This document shows, piece after piece, positions 15,954 through 24,567 of a stretch of DNA of 64,000 bases. Every line of letters starts with the position of its first letter. Position 1 is the first letter of the stretch. The DNA lies in assembly GCA_016187745.1 (NCBI GenBank), contig JACPJC010000005.1, forward strand, positions 91,220 through 155,219. The letters are read 5' to 3'. The position numbers were made by a program, and so were the translations under genes. Under the pieces are notes generated by a model, which was given only the letters and a program-made list of their open reading frames with translations, made no database searches and was not told the origin of the DNA. Source of the DNA: Candidatus Iainarchaeum sp. GTDB taxonomy: Archaea; Iainarchaeota; Iainarchaeia; Iainarchaeales; JAXPJC01.

Positions 15954-16970
15954 ATGAACCTTGAGGACCTGCAGTTCGCGCAGCGCTATCCGTTCAGCGG
16001 AACCGCAAGGAAAATAGTGGCTGAAACCGGCCTTAATCTGCAGGACGTTTCCGAGGCAGTAACTGAAAGGGCGCAGAAGATGATTCTTGCCTCCGCAAAG
16101 CAGCAGAAGTATGACCCCCAAATCGGGAATTATGAGGAACTGCTCCAGAACGAGGTGCTTGCGTTCCCTGTCGCAAAAATTCTGCTTTCAATAATTGCAA
16201 AGCCAGAACTCTATTCCAAGTTCGCAAATATGTTCTCAAAATCAGCATTTGTTTCCCTGCAGAGCGAGAGCGATGAAACCCTCTGCGACATTGCAAAAGA
16301 CCTTGGAATAATTATAAAATTCTCAGGCAATCCCGAGGAATTTGCGGAAATCGGCATGCTGCAGTATTTAAGCGCGGACTTCAGGGAAGATTTCATGAAG
16401 CTGGCGAACCAGAGGCTTGAGAAGGGAAGAATAATCCTGAGCAAAAACGAATTTGTGCGCTTTCTCTCACAGGCAATCTACAAAAAAATTTTCTCCTCAA
16501 TGCCCGCAGACACAAAGCAGATCCCAAATTCCCTAAAAACAATCGCGAATTCCCTTTCAAAGCAGGCATTTTCCGAAAGCTTCCAGGCATTCAACGCAAA
16601 GCTTTCAGGAAACATAAAGGCCGATGCATTCCCCCCGTGCATTTCCGAACTGTATGCAAAAATGCTCTCCGGCGCAAACCTCAGCCATACGGAGCGCTTT
16701 ACCCTTGCAAGTTTCCTTGTTTCAGCCGGAATGGGCACTGAGCAGATAATTGCAATTTTCAAAAATGCGCCGAATTTCAATGAAAAAATATCCCGCTACC
16801 AGATTGAAAGGATTGCAGGCTCCGGAAACAAGACAAATTATGCTCCCGCAAGCTGCGCGAAGATGAAAAGCTACAAGCTCTGCATAAGAAACGGCGAATT
16901 GTGCGGAAATGTGAAGCACCCGATGCAGTTTTACAGGAGCAGGGCATTTCCGCGCAGAAAAGCCCAATAA
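15954..16970 (+). CDS. priL: DNA primase large subunit PriL (Fe-S)
   Basis: This 338-residue protein starts at ATG 15954. A GTG at 15939 is possible, but the TATA-like CTTTTTATT fits the ATG. The N-terminal half is helical. The C-terminal domain has the four cysteines of the primase Fe-S cluster, in PPCISELY, ASCAKMKSYKLC and GELCGNVKHPMQFY. The VKHPMQFYR motif is characteristic of archaeal/eukaryotic PriL. PriL binds the catalytic subunit PriS (19082) and DNA and controls primer start and length. The gene follows the two PCNAs. A strong inverted repeat begins at its stop codon. Confidence 0.92.
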   Translation: MNLEDLQFAQRYPFSGTARKIVAETGLNLQDVSEAVTERAQKMILASAKQQKYDPQIGNYEELLQNEVLAFPVAKILLSIIAKPELYSKFANMFSKSAFVSLQSESDETLCDIAKDLGIIIKFSGNPEEFAEIGMLQYLSADFREDFMKLANQRLEKGRIILSKNEFVRFLSQAIYKKIFSSMPADTKQIPNSLKTIANSLSKQAFSESFQAFNAKLSGNIKADAFPPCISELYAKMLSGANLSHTERFTLASFLVSAGMGTEQIIAIFKNAPNFNEKISRYQIERIAGSGNKTNYAPASCAKMKSYKLCIRNGELCGNVKHPMQFYRSRAFPRRKAQ

Positions 16971-17037
16971 AGAACCTTGGCATAAACGCCAAGCTGCTTA
17001 AAGAAAGCAAAAATACAACCAGCGCCAAGGTTCTTTA
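16968..17037 (+). promoter_or_regulatory. 14-bp perfect inverted repeat with an alternative inner hairpin after priL
   Basis: TAAAGAACCTTGGC (16968-16981) and GCCAAGGTTCTTTA (17024-17037) are perfectly complementary arms 42 bases apart; the left arm includes the priL stop codon. The left arm can instead pair locally, as CTTGGC (16976-16981) with GCCAAG (16988-16993). Two mutually exclusive structures are therefore possible. It may be a transcription end or a switch; no long T run follows. A smaller CCACT-GATTTT-AGTGG hairpin near 17084-17100 lies in the mscS leader. Confidence 0.5.
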
Positions 17038-17138
17038 ATAAATGCTCCAATTTATAAATTTTTTGCACTTCCATAGTTCAACTCCCACTGATTTTAGTGG
17101 AATTTAGCTGAATATTTGGATTTTCGGGGTGAATTGCA

Positions 17139-18047
17139 TTGAATGCGCTGGCATCGGTAATAGGCACTGGCAATTTCGCTATTGTGCAGGACATTCTCGC
17201 ATTTGTGCCTAACATAATTTTCGCGGCAGTGGTTCTGATTGCAGTATTCATATCCTACAAGCTGCTCACGAGGTCAATAACAAATGCGCTCTCAAATTCC
17301 ATAAAGCGCAAGCAGGATGTCAAAACCTTCCTTAACCTCTGGCGCTACAGCTTCTTTGTTGTTGCGGCAATTCTAATCCTCATTTCATTTTCCGGCTCGC
17401 TCACAACATTCGGAATCAGCGTCGGGTTTTTTTCCGTAATGCTTGGCTGGGCGCTCCAGAAGCCCATTACGGGAATTGCCGCATGGCTGATGATTGTGAC
17501 GCAGCGCCCTTTCAGAATCGGCGACAGGATAATAATTGACGAGCACATTGGCGATGTAGCGGACATAAGGCTGTTCTATATTGTGCTTAACGAGATTGGC
17601 GGGACTGTTGAGGGCGAGGAGCAGAGCGGAAGGGCAATCCACATTCCCACTTCAATACTCTTTGACAAGAATCTTGTGAATTACACGATGCACGACCCCT
17701 TCATACTTGACGAGGTTTCAGCAACCGTTACATACGAAAGCAACCTGGCAAAGGCGCAGGAGCTTGCAGTAGAATGCGCGAAGGAAATTACAAAGGAAAT
17801 CCTGCCGGATGTGAAGGAAAAGCCCTTTGCAAGGGTTTCTTTCAAAGATTCGGGCATTGATGTGAAGGTGCGCTATTACACAATTGCGGACAAGAGGCAG
17901 AAGGTCGCGAGCGAAATCACGGAAAAAATCCATGAGAAAATCTCAAAGGCGCGCGACATAGAGTTCGCATACCCGCACATAGAGCTGAAATTCAAGCAGG
18001 GCGCGAAATTCATCCAGGGGAAAAAGTTATCCGAGTTCATGCAATAA
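17139..18047 (+). CDS. MscS-family mechanosensitive channel
   Basis: This 302-residue protein has three N-terminal membrane helices (residues ~22-42, 68-88 and 92-125). The third is a glycine/alanine-rich pore helix (VMLGWALQKPITGIAAW). A cytoplasmic beta domain follows, with RPFRIGDRIIIDEHIGDVADIRLFY and the alpha-beta C-terminus of MscS. It would open on membrane tension and release solutes in osmotic downshock. It begins with TTG at 17139, supported by a GGGGTGA Shine-Dalgarno seven bases before it. That differs from the leaderless genes nearby. It overlaps the convergent exchanger gene by 11 bases. Confidence 0.9.
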   Translation: MNALASVIGTGNFAIVQDILAFVPNIIFAAVVLIAVFISYKLLTRSITNALSNSIKRKQDVKTFLNLWRYSFFVVAAILILISFSGSLTTFGISVGFFSVMLGWALQKPITGIAAWLMIVTQRPFRIGDRIIIDEHIGDVADIRLFYIVLNEIGGTVEGEEQSGRAIHIPTSILFDKNLVNYTMHDPFILDEVSATVTYESNLAKAQELAVECAKEITKEILPDVKEKPFARVSFKDSGIDVKVRYYTIADKRQKVASEITEKIHEKISKARDIEFAYPHIELKFKQGAKFIQGKKLSEFMQ

Positions 18048-19029
18048 TTGCGCCGGCAATGCTGAAATAAATTGCCGCAATGTAAAGCGCAATGAGAAGC
18101 AATCCCTCCTTCCTGCTGATTCTCAGGCTCACATACCCGAACATGAGCAGCACTGCGGCAATTATGAGCATCAGCGGCATGCTGTAGTCCAGGAGGCTTT
18201 TTGCAACATTCAGGGGATTGAGCAGCGCTGCAAAACCCACAACAAGCAGAACATTCGCAATATTGCTCCCGAGGATGTTCCCAATCAGGATATTCGGCAT
18301 TCTCCTTTTTATTGCCTGCAATGAAACCGCAAGTTCCGGCGCAGAAGTGGAAAGCGCAACAAGAGTCAATCCGACAATGCCGCCGCTTAAATTAAGCTCA
18401 TCTGCAATTCCGGAAGCGCCGCTTACAAGCAGATAGCCGCCGAACAAAAGCGCGGCAATTGAAAGCGCAGCAAGCAGCAGATTTTTCATACTGATTTTTT
18501 CTTTTGCAGTTTTTCCCTTCCCATTTCCCCTTCTGAAAAACAGGTTTATGTATGAGCGGAATTCAAAAACCTCCTCAAGATGCCTGATGCGCCCGAAGAG
18601 AAAAAGCACATAATAAACGAATATCCCCAAAAGAATTATCCCGTCAATCCTTGAAATCACATTGTCAAGGGAAAGCACATAGAGAAGCGCAGCGGAGCCA
18701 AACACTATCAGGCAGTCCTTGTCAAAAATCCTCCTTTTGATGTATATGCTTGCAATGCTCGCGGAAATCCCCAGATTCAGCGCAATATTTGCAATGTTAG
18801 CCCCCACAACGTCCCCAAGCGCAATTCCCGGATTATTTGTCAGCGATGCAATTGATGCGACCATGAACTCCGGGAGCGATGTCCCGATTGCAATCAGGCT
18901 CACTCCGATAACAAAGTCGCTTATGCCAAATTGCTTTGCGATTTTTGAGGCATTTTCTATGAGCGCGCCGGCGCCCTTGAGAAGGAATGCCAGCCCGATG
19001 GCAAACACAATCAAATCATACGCAAGCAT
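18037..19029 (-). CDS. Sodium/calcium exchanger family protein (CaxA/YrbG type)
   Basis: This 330-residue antiporter has about ten membrane helices and two inverted alpha repeats. Repeat 1 contains GVSLIAIGTSLPEFMVASIA and the GDVVGANIANIALNLG helix; repeat 2 has LTLVALSTSAPELAVSL and IGNILGSNIANVLLV. These GTSxPE and GSNxxN motifs carry the ion-binding glutamate and asparagine residues. It would exchange Ca2+ for Na+ or H+. The ATG at 19029 is preferred over an upstream TTG because TATA-like GTTTAATAAG predicts a start near 19029. It diverges from priS. Confidence 0.92.
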   Translation of the reverse strand: MLAYDLIVFAIGLAFLLKGAGALIENASKIAKQFGISDFVIGVSLIAIGTSLPEFMVASIASLTNNPGIALGDVVGANIANIALNLGISASIASIYIKRRIFDKDCLIVFGSAALLYVLSLDNVISRIDGIILLGIFVYYVLFLFGRIRHLEEVFEFRSYINLFFRRGNGKGKTAKEKISMKNLLLAALSIAALLFGGYLLVSGASGIADELNLSGGIVGLTLVALSTSAPELAVSLQAIKRRMPNILIGNILGSNIANVLLVVGFAALLNPLNVAKSLLDYSMPLMLIIAAVLLMFGYVSLRISRKEGLLLIALYIAAIYFSIAGAIIA

Positions 19030-19081
19030 GCAATTAAATGGCAATAATTGCTTATTAAACGTTTCCAATTAACATTCAATT

Positions 19082-20308
19082 ATGCAGCCCACTGAGCAGT
19101 TCCTGCGCTCGAAATTCCAGCAGTATTACCGCGCGCACGCGGTTTCCGCGCCGCTGAAAATAGGGCAGCGCGAGTTCGGGATAGGCGCCTTCGGGAAAAA
19201 AATAAGCATGCGCCATCTTGCCTTTGCGGACTCAAACGAGCTTAATGGCTTCCTGCGCAATGAAGTGCCATTTTACATTTCCTATTCCTGCGCCTACTAT
19301 AAGTATCCGGAAATGCAGCCCATGAATGCAAAGCATTTTTTGCAAGCGGACCTGGTCTATGAGTTTGATGCGGATGACCTGCAGACTGACTGCAAGCAGG
19401 GGCACGATTCCTGGAAGTGCGTGAAATGCGGCGCCTCAGGAAAGGGAACAATAGAGAACTGCACGAAATGCGGGGCGCACACGCTAAAAGAGGAATGGGT
19501 CTGCGGCAAATGCCTAAATGAAACAAAAAAGCAGAGCCTGCGCCTCATCGGATTCCTGCAGGATGATTTTGATTTTTCCGATGGGATAGAAGTGAATTAT
19601 TCAGGCTCCAAGGGCTTCCACATCCACGTTAATAATGAAAAAGCCCTTCAGCTGAGCCAGAACGCAAGGACGGAGCTTATTGATTACCTTAGCGGAAACG
19701 GCATAATCCAGAAAAACCTCGGATTTGATACGGAAAGCAGGATGTTTTCCTGCCCCATTCCCGAAAAAGCAAAGGGCTGGCAGAAAAAAATAATCAGCTG
19801 GATGCTTGGAAAAATTGAAAATTCCGATTCCGAGGAGCTCGCGCTTTATGGGGGCATTTCAAACGCCCTAGCAAAAAAGTTAATAACCATGCGCTCCACA
19901 ATTATCTCAGGCATCAGCTCCGGAATGCTCTACCAGTTCCCGGGGAGCAAGGCGGAAGCCTTCTGGAATTCATTGATTGCAAGCGCGATTGATGCGCTTA
20001 AGCTCGGGATAGACAGGCAGACCTCAATTGATTTGCACAAGATAATAAGGCTGCCGGAAACGCTCCACGGCGGAACTGGCCTTGCGGCAAAAAAAATCCC
20101 CCTGGAGAAAATTGTGGAATTTGATGCACTGAAGGAGTGCATCGCATTTTCAGGCGATGAAGTGAAAGTGAGAACAATTGCGGAGATTCCCGAATTTGAA
20201 TTGAACGCGCGGAAATTCGGGAAATTCGGCGCAAACGAGGAGATAAAAATTCCCGAATATGCTGCAATTTATTTGCTTGCGAGGAATGCGGCGCAATTGG
20301 CGGAATGA
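19082..20308 (+). CDS. priS: DNA primase catalytic subunit PriS
   Basis: This 408-residue protein is the archaeal/eukaryotic-type primase small subunit. YEFDADD near residue 100 holds two of the metal-binding aspartates. A zinc region follows with Cys/His pairs (CKQGHDSWKCVKCG, CTKCG, CGKCL). VNYSGSKGFHIHV is the active-site SGxxGxHxxV motif. Long euryarchaeal PriS proteins have a similar extended zinc region, so this is normal. It synthesises RNA/DNA primers with PriL. It starts an ordered cluster (priS, gins, rps27e, aif2a) that is conserved in many archaea, with only 19 bases to the GINS gene. Confidence 0.94.
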   Translation: MQPTEQFLRSKFQQYYRAHAVSAPLKIGQREFGIGAFGKKISMRHLAFADSNELNGFLRNEVPFYISYSCAYYKYPEMQPMNAKHFLQADLVYEFDADDLQTDCKQGHDSWKCVKCGASGKGTIENCTKCGAHTLKEEWVCGKCLNETKKQSLRLIGFLQDDFDFSDGIEVNYSGSKGFHIHVNNEKALQLSQNARTELIDYLSGNGIIQKNLGFDTESRMFSCPIPEKAKGWQKKIISWMLGKIENSDSEELALYGGISNALAKKLITMRSTIISGISSGMLYQFPGSKAEAFWNSLIASAIDALKLGIDRQTSIDLHKIIRLPETLHGGTGLAAKKIPLEKIVEFDALKECIAFSGDEVKVRTIAEIPEFELNARKFGKFGANEEIKIPEYAAIYLLARNAAQLAE

Positions 20309-20327
20309 AAAAACAGGGTTGTAAATT

Positions 20328-20918
20328 ATGGCGGAACTGAATTACGATGAGATAATGCGCCTTTACAGGCTTGAGAAGAATGCGACAAAGCCGATTGAGC
20401 TTGATGAGAATTTCTATGACGCGCTTGTGAAATTAATGGACAATGAAAAAGCGCTCTACTTGAAATCGCTCAAGGAATTCTCGGTCTCAAAGGCAAGGAA
20501 TTTCACAAACCTGAAGAAGATTGTTGAGGACTTCTTTGATTTGCGCGAAAAGAAAATCCTGAACAAGGCGCTTCTTGCGCTGCACAGCAGCGAGATAAAC
20601 GAGGAGAACCTGACCTCGCAGGAAAGGAAGACGATGCGCGCGCTGCTTGAAATCCTGCAGGCGCACCACGCCCTTCTTGACGGGATGTTCACGGAGGGAA
20701 AAGAAAAAAGCGAAGGCGCTGAGAAGGAAAAGGGGGGCATCGGAACCGCAGGTTCTGATTTTAATATGATTTCACTGACAATTCTTTCTGAAGTGCAGCC
20801 TTTTATTGGCGCTGACATGAAGGAATACGGCCCATATGCGGTTGGGCAGATGGCAGAAGTTCCGCACAAGGTCGCCAGTCTCCTGGTTTCAAGAAAACTG
20901 GCAAAAACAAACGAGTGA
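20328..20918 (+). CDS. GINS complex subunit (Gins51/Gins15 type)
   Basis: This 196-residue protein has the archaeal GINS51 order: an alpha-helical A domain (DFFDLREKKILNKAL, then LTSQERKTMRALLEIL) followed by a small beta B domain (TILSEVQPFIGADMKEYGPYAVGQMAEVP). GINS binds MCM and the Cdc45/GAN nuclease to form the replicative helicase. Position after priS is the usual archaeal synteny. The linker between the two domains (about residues 125-145) is low-complexity, and the DNA there carries one copy of the 9-bp hairpin repeat. The ATG overlaps a purine-rich sequence after priS. Confidence 0.88.
   Translation: MAELNYDEIMRLYRLEKNATKPIELDENFYDALVKLMDNEKALYLKSLKEFSVSKARNFTNLKKIVEDFFDLREKKILNKALLALHSSEINEENLTSQERKTMRALLEILQAHHALLDGMFTEGKEKSEGAEKEKGGIGTAGSDFNMISLTILSEVQPFIGADMKEYGPYAVGQMAEVPHKVASLLVSRKLAKTNE
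20739..20759 (+). repeat. Hairpin repeat copy C inside the GINS linker
   Basis: ATCGGAACC (20739-20747), GCA, GGTTCTGAT (20751-20759) form the same 9-bp stem with a G-U pair as the elements at 11197-11217 and 46072-46092. One pair is changed from A-U to C-G on both sides, a compensatory change. Here it is in frame in the GINS coding sequence, encoding part of a Gly-rich interdomain linker. Confidence 0.55.
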
Positions 20919-20927
20919 GGCGAAAAA

Positions 20928-21125
20928 ATGAGCAGAAAAACAGAACTTGCACCGAAGGCGGGGAACAAATTCATAAGGGTGAAATGCCCCTCATGCAGCA
21001 ACGAGCAGACAATATACTCCCTTGCTTCCACCCCCATAAAATGCATTGTCTGCAACCATGAGCTTGCGGAAACAGGCGCGGGAAAAATAAGGCTCAGGAT
21101 AAAGCCTGCGAGGCTATTTGAATGA
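20928..21125 (+). CDS. rps27e: Ribosomal protein S27e
   Basis: This 65-residue zinc-finger protein has CPSCSNEQ and CIVCNHEL knuckles (CxxC-x18-CxxC), the basic N-terminus and the GKIRLRIKPARLF end of archaeal S27e. It is a small-subunit ribosomal protein. It lies nine bases after the GINS gene and overlaps the next gene, aIF2-alpha, by four bases (ATGA). This is the typical archaeal order. Confidence 0.93.
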   Translation: MSRKTELAPKAGNKFIRVKCPSCSNEQTIYSLASTPIKCIVCNHELAETGAGKIRLRIKPARLFE

Positions 21126-21883
21126 ATCTCCCCGAACTGAACGAGTATGTTGTCTGCAGGGTAACGAAAATCCTTGATTACGGGGTTTTTGCGGATTTGG
21201 TGGAATACCCGAATACAAGCGGATTTGTGCACATTTCCCAAGTGGCGAGCGGATGGATAAAGAACATAAGGAATTTCGCGAAGGAAAATGAGGTAAGGGT
21301 TGCGAAAGTGCTTCATGTGGATGCTGAAAAAAAGCAGATTGACCTGTCCTTCACTAAAGTTTCAACGTCCGATGAGAGGGCAAGGCTTGACGCATGGAAA
21401 AAAATGAAGCGCGCGCAGAAGCTTGTTGAAATAATCGCGAAGGAAAAGAGCTCAACAATGGAAGAGGCATGGAAAAATGTCGCTCTTCCGCTCCTTGAGA
21501 AATATGATTCATTGCATGATGCATTCCAGGCAATTGCCCTGAATTCGGAAGAGGCCTCAAAGCCGATCCAGAAGGAATGGCTGAAGCCAGCGCTTGATGT
21601 CATAACGAAAAATGTTGAAATCCCCAGCAGGACAATCCAGGGGGTTATTGCATTGAGCAGTTATGCCCCGAACGGAATTGAACTTATAAAGGACGCGCTG
21701 GTTTCCGCGCAGAATTCCACAAGGGATGCGGAAATCTCCATATACTATTCGGGCTCTGGGAAATATGTCATAAGGGTGAGCAGCTTTGATTATAAAGTGG
21801 CGGAGCGCGTGCTTAAGTTTGCCGCAGGAAATGCAATAGAATCAATAAAGGCAGCCGGCGGAACAGGCAGCTTTGAATCCTGA
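21122..21883 (+). CDS. Translation initiation factor aIF2 subunit alpha
   Basis: This 253-residue protein begins with an S1 domain (YVVCRVTKILDYGVFADLVEYPNTSGFVHISQVASGWI). A helical domain and a C-terminal alpha-beta domain (ISIYYSGSGKYVIRVSS) complete the eIF2-alpha layout. With the beta and gamma subunits it delivers initiator Met-tRNA to the small subunit. Its ATG overlaps the S27e stop codon, indicating translational coupling. No nop10 gene follows, unlike in many archaea where it comes next. Confidence 0.93.
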   Translation: MNLPELNEYVVCRVTKILDYGVFADLVEYPNTSGFVHISQVASGWIKNIRNFAKENEVRVAKVLHVDAEKKQIDLSFTKVSTSDERARLDAWKKMKRAQKLVEIIAKEKSSTMEEAWKNVALPLLEKYDSLHDAFQAIALNSEEASKPIQKEWLKPALDVITKNVEIPSRTIQGVIALSSYAPNGIELIKDALVSAQNSTRDAEISIYYSGSGKYVIRVSSFDYKVAERVLKFAAGNAIESIKAAGGTGSFES

Positions 21884-21939
21884 AGCGCAAACTAATAAAA
21901 ATATTCGCTTATTGCAATTTATAGGAGAGAGTTGAGAAA

Positions 21940-22716
21940 TTGGCGACAACAGTGAAATTGGTGAAGAAGGCAAAGCTCAAGGCGCCGGTCATTTTCACAG
22001 GCCTTCCGGGAATAGGGCTTGTCGGGAAAATTGTTGTTGATTACCTGCTGAAAGAGCTCAATACTGAAAAGATTGCGGAAATCATTTCGGATTCATTCCC
22101 CCCGAGCGCGCACACAAAAGAGGGGGTGCTGGAACTTATAAAGGACGAGATTTACCATTTCAATTTCAAGGGGAAGGACTATCTCTTTTTGTCGGGGCCG
22201 GTGCAGCCGAGCCTTGATTTTCGCACAGGAAGCGCGAACGAGCATTATGAATTTGCGCGCGCAATATGCGAATTTCTCAAGCAGCAGAATGTAAAGGAGG
22301 TTTATGCACTTGCGGGGATAAATGTTGGCGAGAAGCGCATGAACCACGAGCCGAAAGTGATTGTTGCTGCAACAAGCAAGGCGCTTCTGAATGACCTGAA
22401 AAAATACGGCGTAATAATTGACAAGAACGAGGGGCTGATAAGCGGGGCGGCAGGCCTTCTCCCGGGAATTGCAGCGGAATTCGGGATGGATGCAGCGTGC
22501 CTGATGGGCGAAACAAATGTGAGGCTGGTTTACGGCGACCATGGCGCAGCAAAGAAAGTTCTGGAGCTTCTGATAAAAAAATTCGGATTCAAGGTTGATA
22601 TGCGCAAAATAGAGAAGGAATCCGTTGAAATAGAAAAGGCCTTTACCCAGCTTGCGGAGCAGCTTGAAGAGCAGGAAGAGAAGCCATTGCCAAGCGGATT
22701 GAGCTATGTTAGATAG
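21940..22716 (+). CDS. PAC2 family protein (proteasome assembly chaperone-like)
   Basis: This 258-residue protein matches the archaeal PAC2/DUF75 family. It begins with APVIFTGLPGIGLVGKIVVDYLLKEL, contains PPSAHTKEGVLELIKDE and LSGPVQPS, and has the ISGAAGLLPGIAAEFGMDA loop. Members resemble the chaperones that assemble 20S proteasome alpha rings, though the archaeal role is not proven. The start is a TTG at 21940 with a GGAGAG Shine-Dalgarno-like run upstream. A tail of acidic helix (QLAEQLEEQEEK) is present. It lies 56 bases after aIF2-alpha, the usual neighbourhood. Confidence 0.85.
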   Translation: MATTVKLVKKAKLKAPVIFTGLPGIGLVGKIVVDYLLKELNTEKIAEIISDSFPPSAHTKEGVLELIKDEIYHFNFKGKDYLFLSGPVQPSLDFRTGSANEHYEFARAICEFLKQQNVKEVYALAGINVGEKRMNHEPKVIVAATSKALLNDLKKYGVIIDKNEGLISGAAGLLPGIAAEFGMDAACLMGETNVRLVYGDHGAAKKVLELLIKKFGFKVDMRKIEKESVEIEKAFTQLAEQLEEQEEKPLPSGLSYVR

Positions 22717-22757
22717 CACATATAATTATTAACAATTAAACAAAAATAAAAAATGAA

Positions 22758-23219
22758 ATGAGGCAAAAAATGCAAAAAAAGCAATTCTGGAAAAGCATAA
22801 AAATTAAAAAAGAACAATTGTGGACAATTGTTGGTGTTGCTCTTGTTGCTGCTGTTATTGCTTCAATCACAACAGCCTCTATAACTGGGGGTTATACAAA
22901 GGCAGAGATTGATGCAAAAATGGAAAAGGTTTCTACAAATCAGGGAGTTCTAAATATGCTGAATGAATGCGTAATCGGGAAAGTTACAACTCAGGATGGT
23001 GAAGAAAGCGGGTTACTAAATAAAGACTTGACTTGCAACGACTTATGCGATTATTATGGAGAAAACATCTGGAACAAGAAGCTTACTTGTGTAGAAGGGT
23101 TCATGCACGTGGCAACTGCAGAAGGATTATCAAGCCCGGAGACATGCAGCACATCCTTTACTGTTTATTCTGACAAGAATCTCTATTATGAATATGATTG
23201 CATTTGTTGCTCTGTTTAA
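22758..23219 (+). CDS. Membrane-anchored cysteine-rich exported protein, unknown
   Basis: This 153-residue protein has a basic N-terminus, one membrane helix (residues ~22-44, LWTIVGVALVAAVIASITTASI) and an outside domain. The domain holds many cysteines, in NECVIG, LTCNDLCDYYG, LTCVEGF, PETCSTS and a final YDCICCSV. The pattern suggests a small disulfide-stabilised domain anchored to the cell surface. I recognise no family. Its AT-rich coding style differs from the neighbouring core genes, and it is convergent with the EndoQ gene. Confidence 0.55.
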   Translation: MRQKMQKKQFWKSIKIKKEQLWTIVGVALVAAVIASITTASITGGYTKAEIDAKMEKVSTNQGVLNMLNECVIGKVTTQDGEESGLLNKDLTCNDLCDYYGENIWNKKLTCVEGFMHVATAEGLSSPETCSTSFTVYSDKNLYYEYDCICCSV

Positions 23220-23237
23220 GCTTTTATTTTTTAAAAT

Positions 23238-24512
23238 TCAGAACTCCCCAAGCGTCTTCTGCCCTGAGAATTCGGATTTTCCTGAAATTTCCTTTTCAAG
23301 CTCTTTTTGCTTTTGCGCCATTTCCTCTTTGCTCTTGCAGATTACGGGCGTCCCATACTGCCCGCCGCCCCCGGGGATGTAAATGACATATCCCTTCCTG
23401 AAAGATTCAATGTTCTTTGCTGTTTCTGAATGCACTTTTGCAAGCTCTTCCAATGGCGCATCAATAACAGCATTTATCTCATTCCCGAAGGCATCAACAA
23501 AATTGCGCCAAAGGGTCTGCACTTCCGGCGCCTGCACAATTTTTGCAGCGAGGGAAATCTGTATTATTTCCGCAAGGGAAAGTATGTGCATGTACGGAGG
23601 GCGGAATTTCGGATGATTTTCTTCTTTGTAATTTGCCAATTCAAAAATTCTGTCCCTTACTCCCTTTTTTATTGTTGCCTTGCATTTCGGGCATTTCCAT
23701 TTGAAGGCCTCGGCCTCCAGCATTGAGAATTTCGTATAGCACTTATTGCAGGCGCTCAAGTGGTATTTTCCCTCGCGCGGGTCAAGGCCGGCATTCAGTG
23801 TAATCAATGCCTCTTCCCTCTCCCTGAGCGCGTGCCTAAGGGATTTGAAATCAGGCTCTTTCATTTTTATGCGCGTAAACTCTCTTCCAATCCTGTGCGG
23901 ATAGGGGGAATGGGAATCGCTTGCGGTAATGAACTGATAATTGTGATTGTCCGCAATGAGGTCGGCGAAATACGAATCTGCGCTCAATCCGAGCTCCATG
24001 AAGTAAATCTCGCTTAGCATTTTCCCATAGCACGAAAGCATTGAATCAAAATGCGCATATATGGAAAAGTAAGGGGTAAAAGCATGCGCAGGGCCCATAA
24101 TGCCATTGCAGTCCTTCACAATCTCCGCAGTCTGCTCCGCATTGGTCTTCAGCCTGGGCCTTCCGTTCCCATAGCCGTCAAGATTTCCGAATTTAAGGAG
24201 CCTTTCGCGCAAATTCTCAGCGGAGGCAATGTCCGGCAGATACACAAGATGATGCACCCTGTTCACATCCTGCAATTCTGTTCCGACAATGAATTTTATT
24301 TCCCTTCCCTCAATCCCGAAAATCCCGTTTTCCTCTTCCTTCAGGTTCTGCTTCACATGCTTCAGCCATTCGTTGTGCAGTATGTCCGCAGTGCTGCAAA
24401 TATGCAGGCCCTTAAGCTGCGCCTGCTCCGCTATTACCGGAAGAAGCATGTTCTTGCTGACCCCCCCGGAATAGGGCCCATGGAAGTGCAAATCCGCATT
24501 GTATTCCCGCAT
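23238..24512 (-). CDS. Endonuclease Q-type PHP-domain nuclease
   Basis: This 424-residue protein starts with a PHP-domain motif (NADLHFHGPYSGGVS). It has metal-binding segments ICSTADILH, IVGTELQD, GPAHAFTP and TASDSHSP, and a zinc finger (ACNKCYTKF and WKCPKCKA). A C-terminal domain contains IPGGGGQYGTPVI. This layout matches archaeal endonuclease Q, which nicks DNA 5' of hypoxanthine, uracil or abasic sites. The last residues, SGQKTLGEF, look like a PCNA-interacting peptide (Q-x-x-L-x-x-F). EndoQ is known to be stimulated by PCNA, and two PCNAs are encoded 8 kb away. It diverges from amrS. Confidence 0.88.
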   Translation of the reverse strand: MREYNADLHFHGPYSGGVSKNMLLPVIAEQAQLKGLHICSTADILHNEWLKHVKQNLKEEENGIFGIEGREIKFIVGTELQDVNRVHHLVYLPDIASAENLRERLLKFGNLDGYGNGRPRLKTNAEQTAEIVKDCNGIMGPAHAFTPYFSIYAHFDSMLSCYGKMLSEIYFMELGLSADSYFADLIADNHNYQFITASDSHSPYPHRIGREFTRIKMKEPDFKSLRHALREREEALITLNAGLDPREGKYHLSACNKCYTKFSMLEAEAFKWKCPKCKATIKKGVRDRIFELANYKEENHPKFRPPYMHILSLAEIIQISLAAKIVQAPEVQTLWRNFVDAFGNEINAVIDAPLEELAKVHSETAKNIESFRKGYVIYIPGGGGQYGTPVICKSKEEMAQKQKELEKEISGKSEFSGQKTLGEF

Positions 24513-24567
24513 TTCTCAAAACCCCTAAAAATATCCCTATTTAATGCTTTATAAATGAATATATTAT

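Noticed and set aside
19410..19520. Extended zinc region of PriS as an unusual insertion
   Set aside because: Similar extended Cys/His regions are normal in long euryarchaeal PriS proteins.
24051..24554. 167-residue plus-strand frame antisense to EndoQ
   Set aside because: Shadow of a conserved PHP-domain gene; no independent support.
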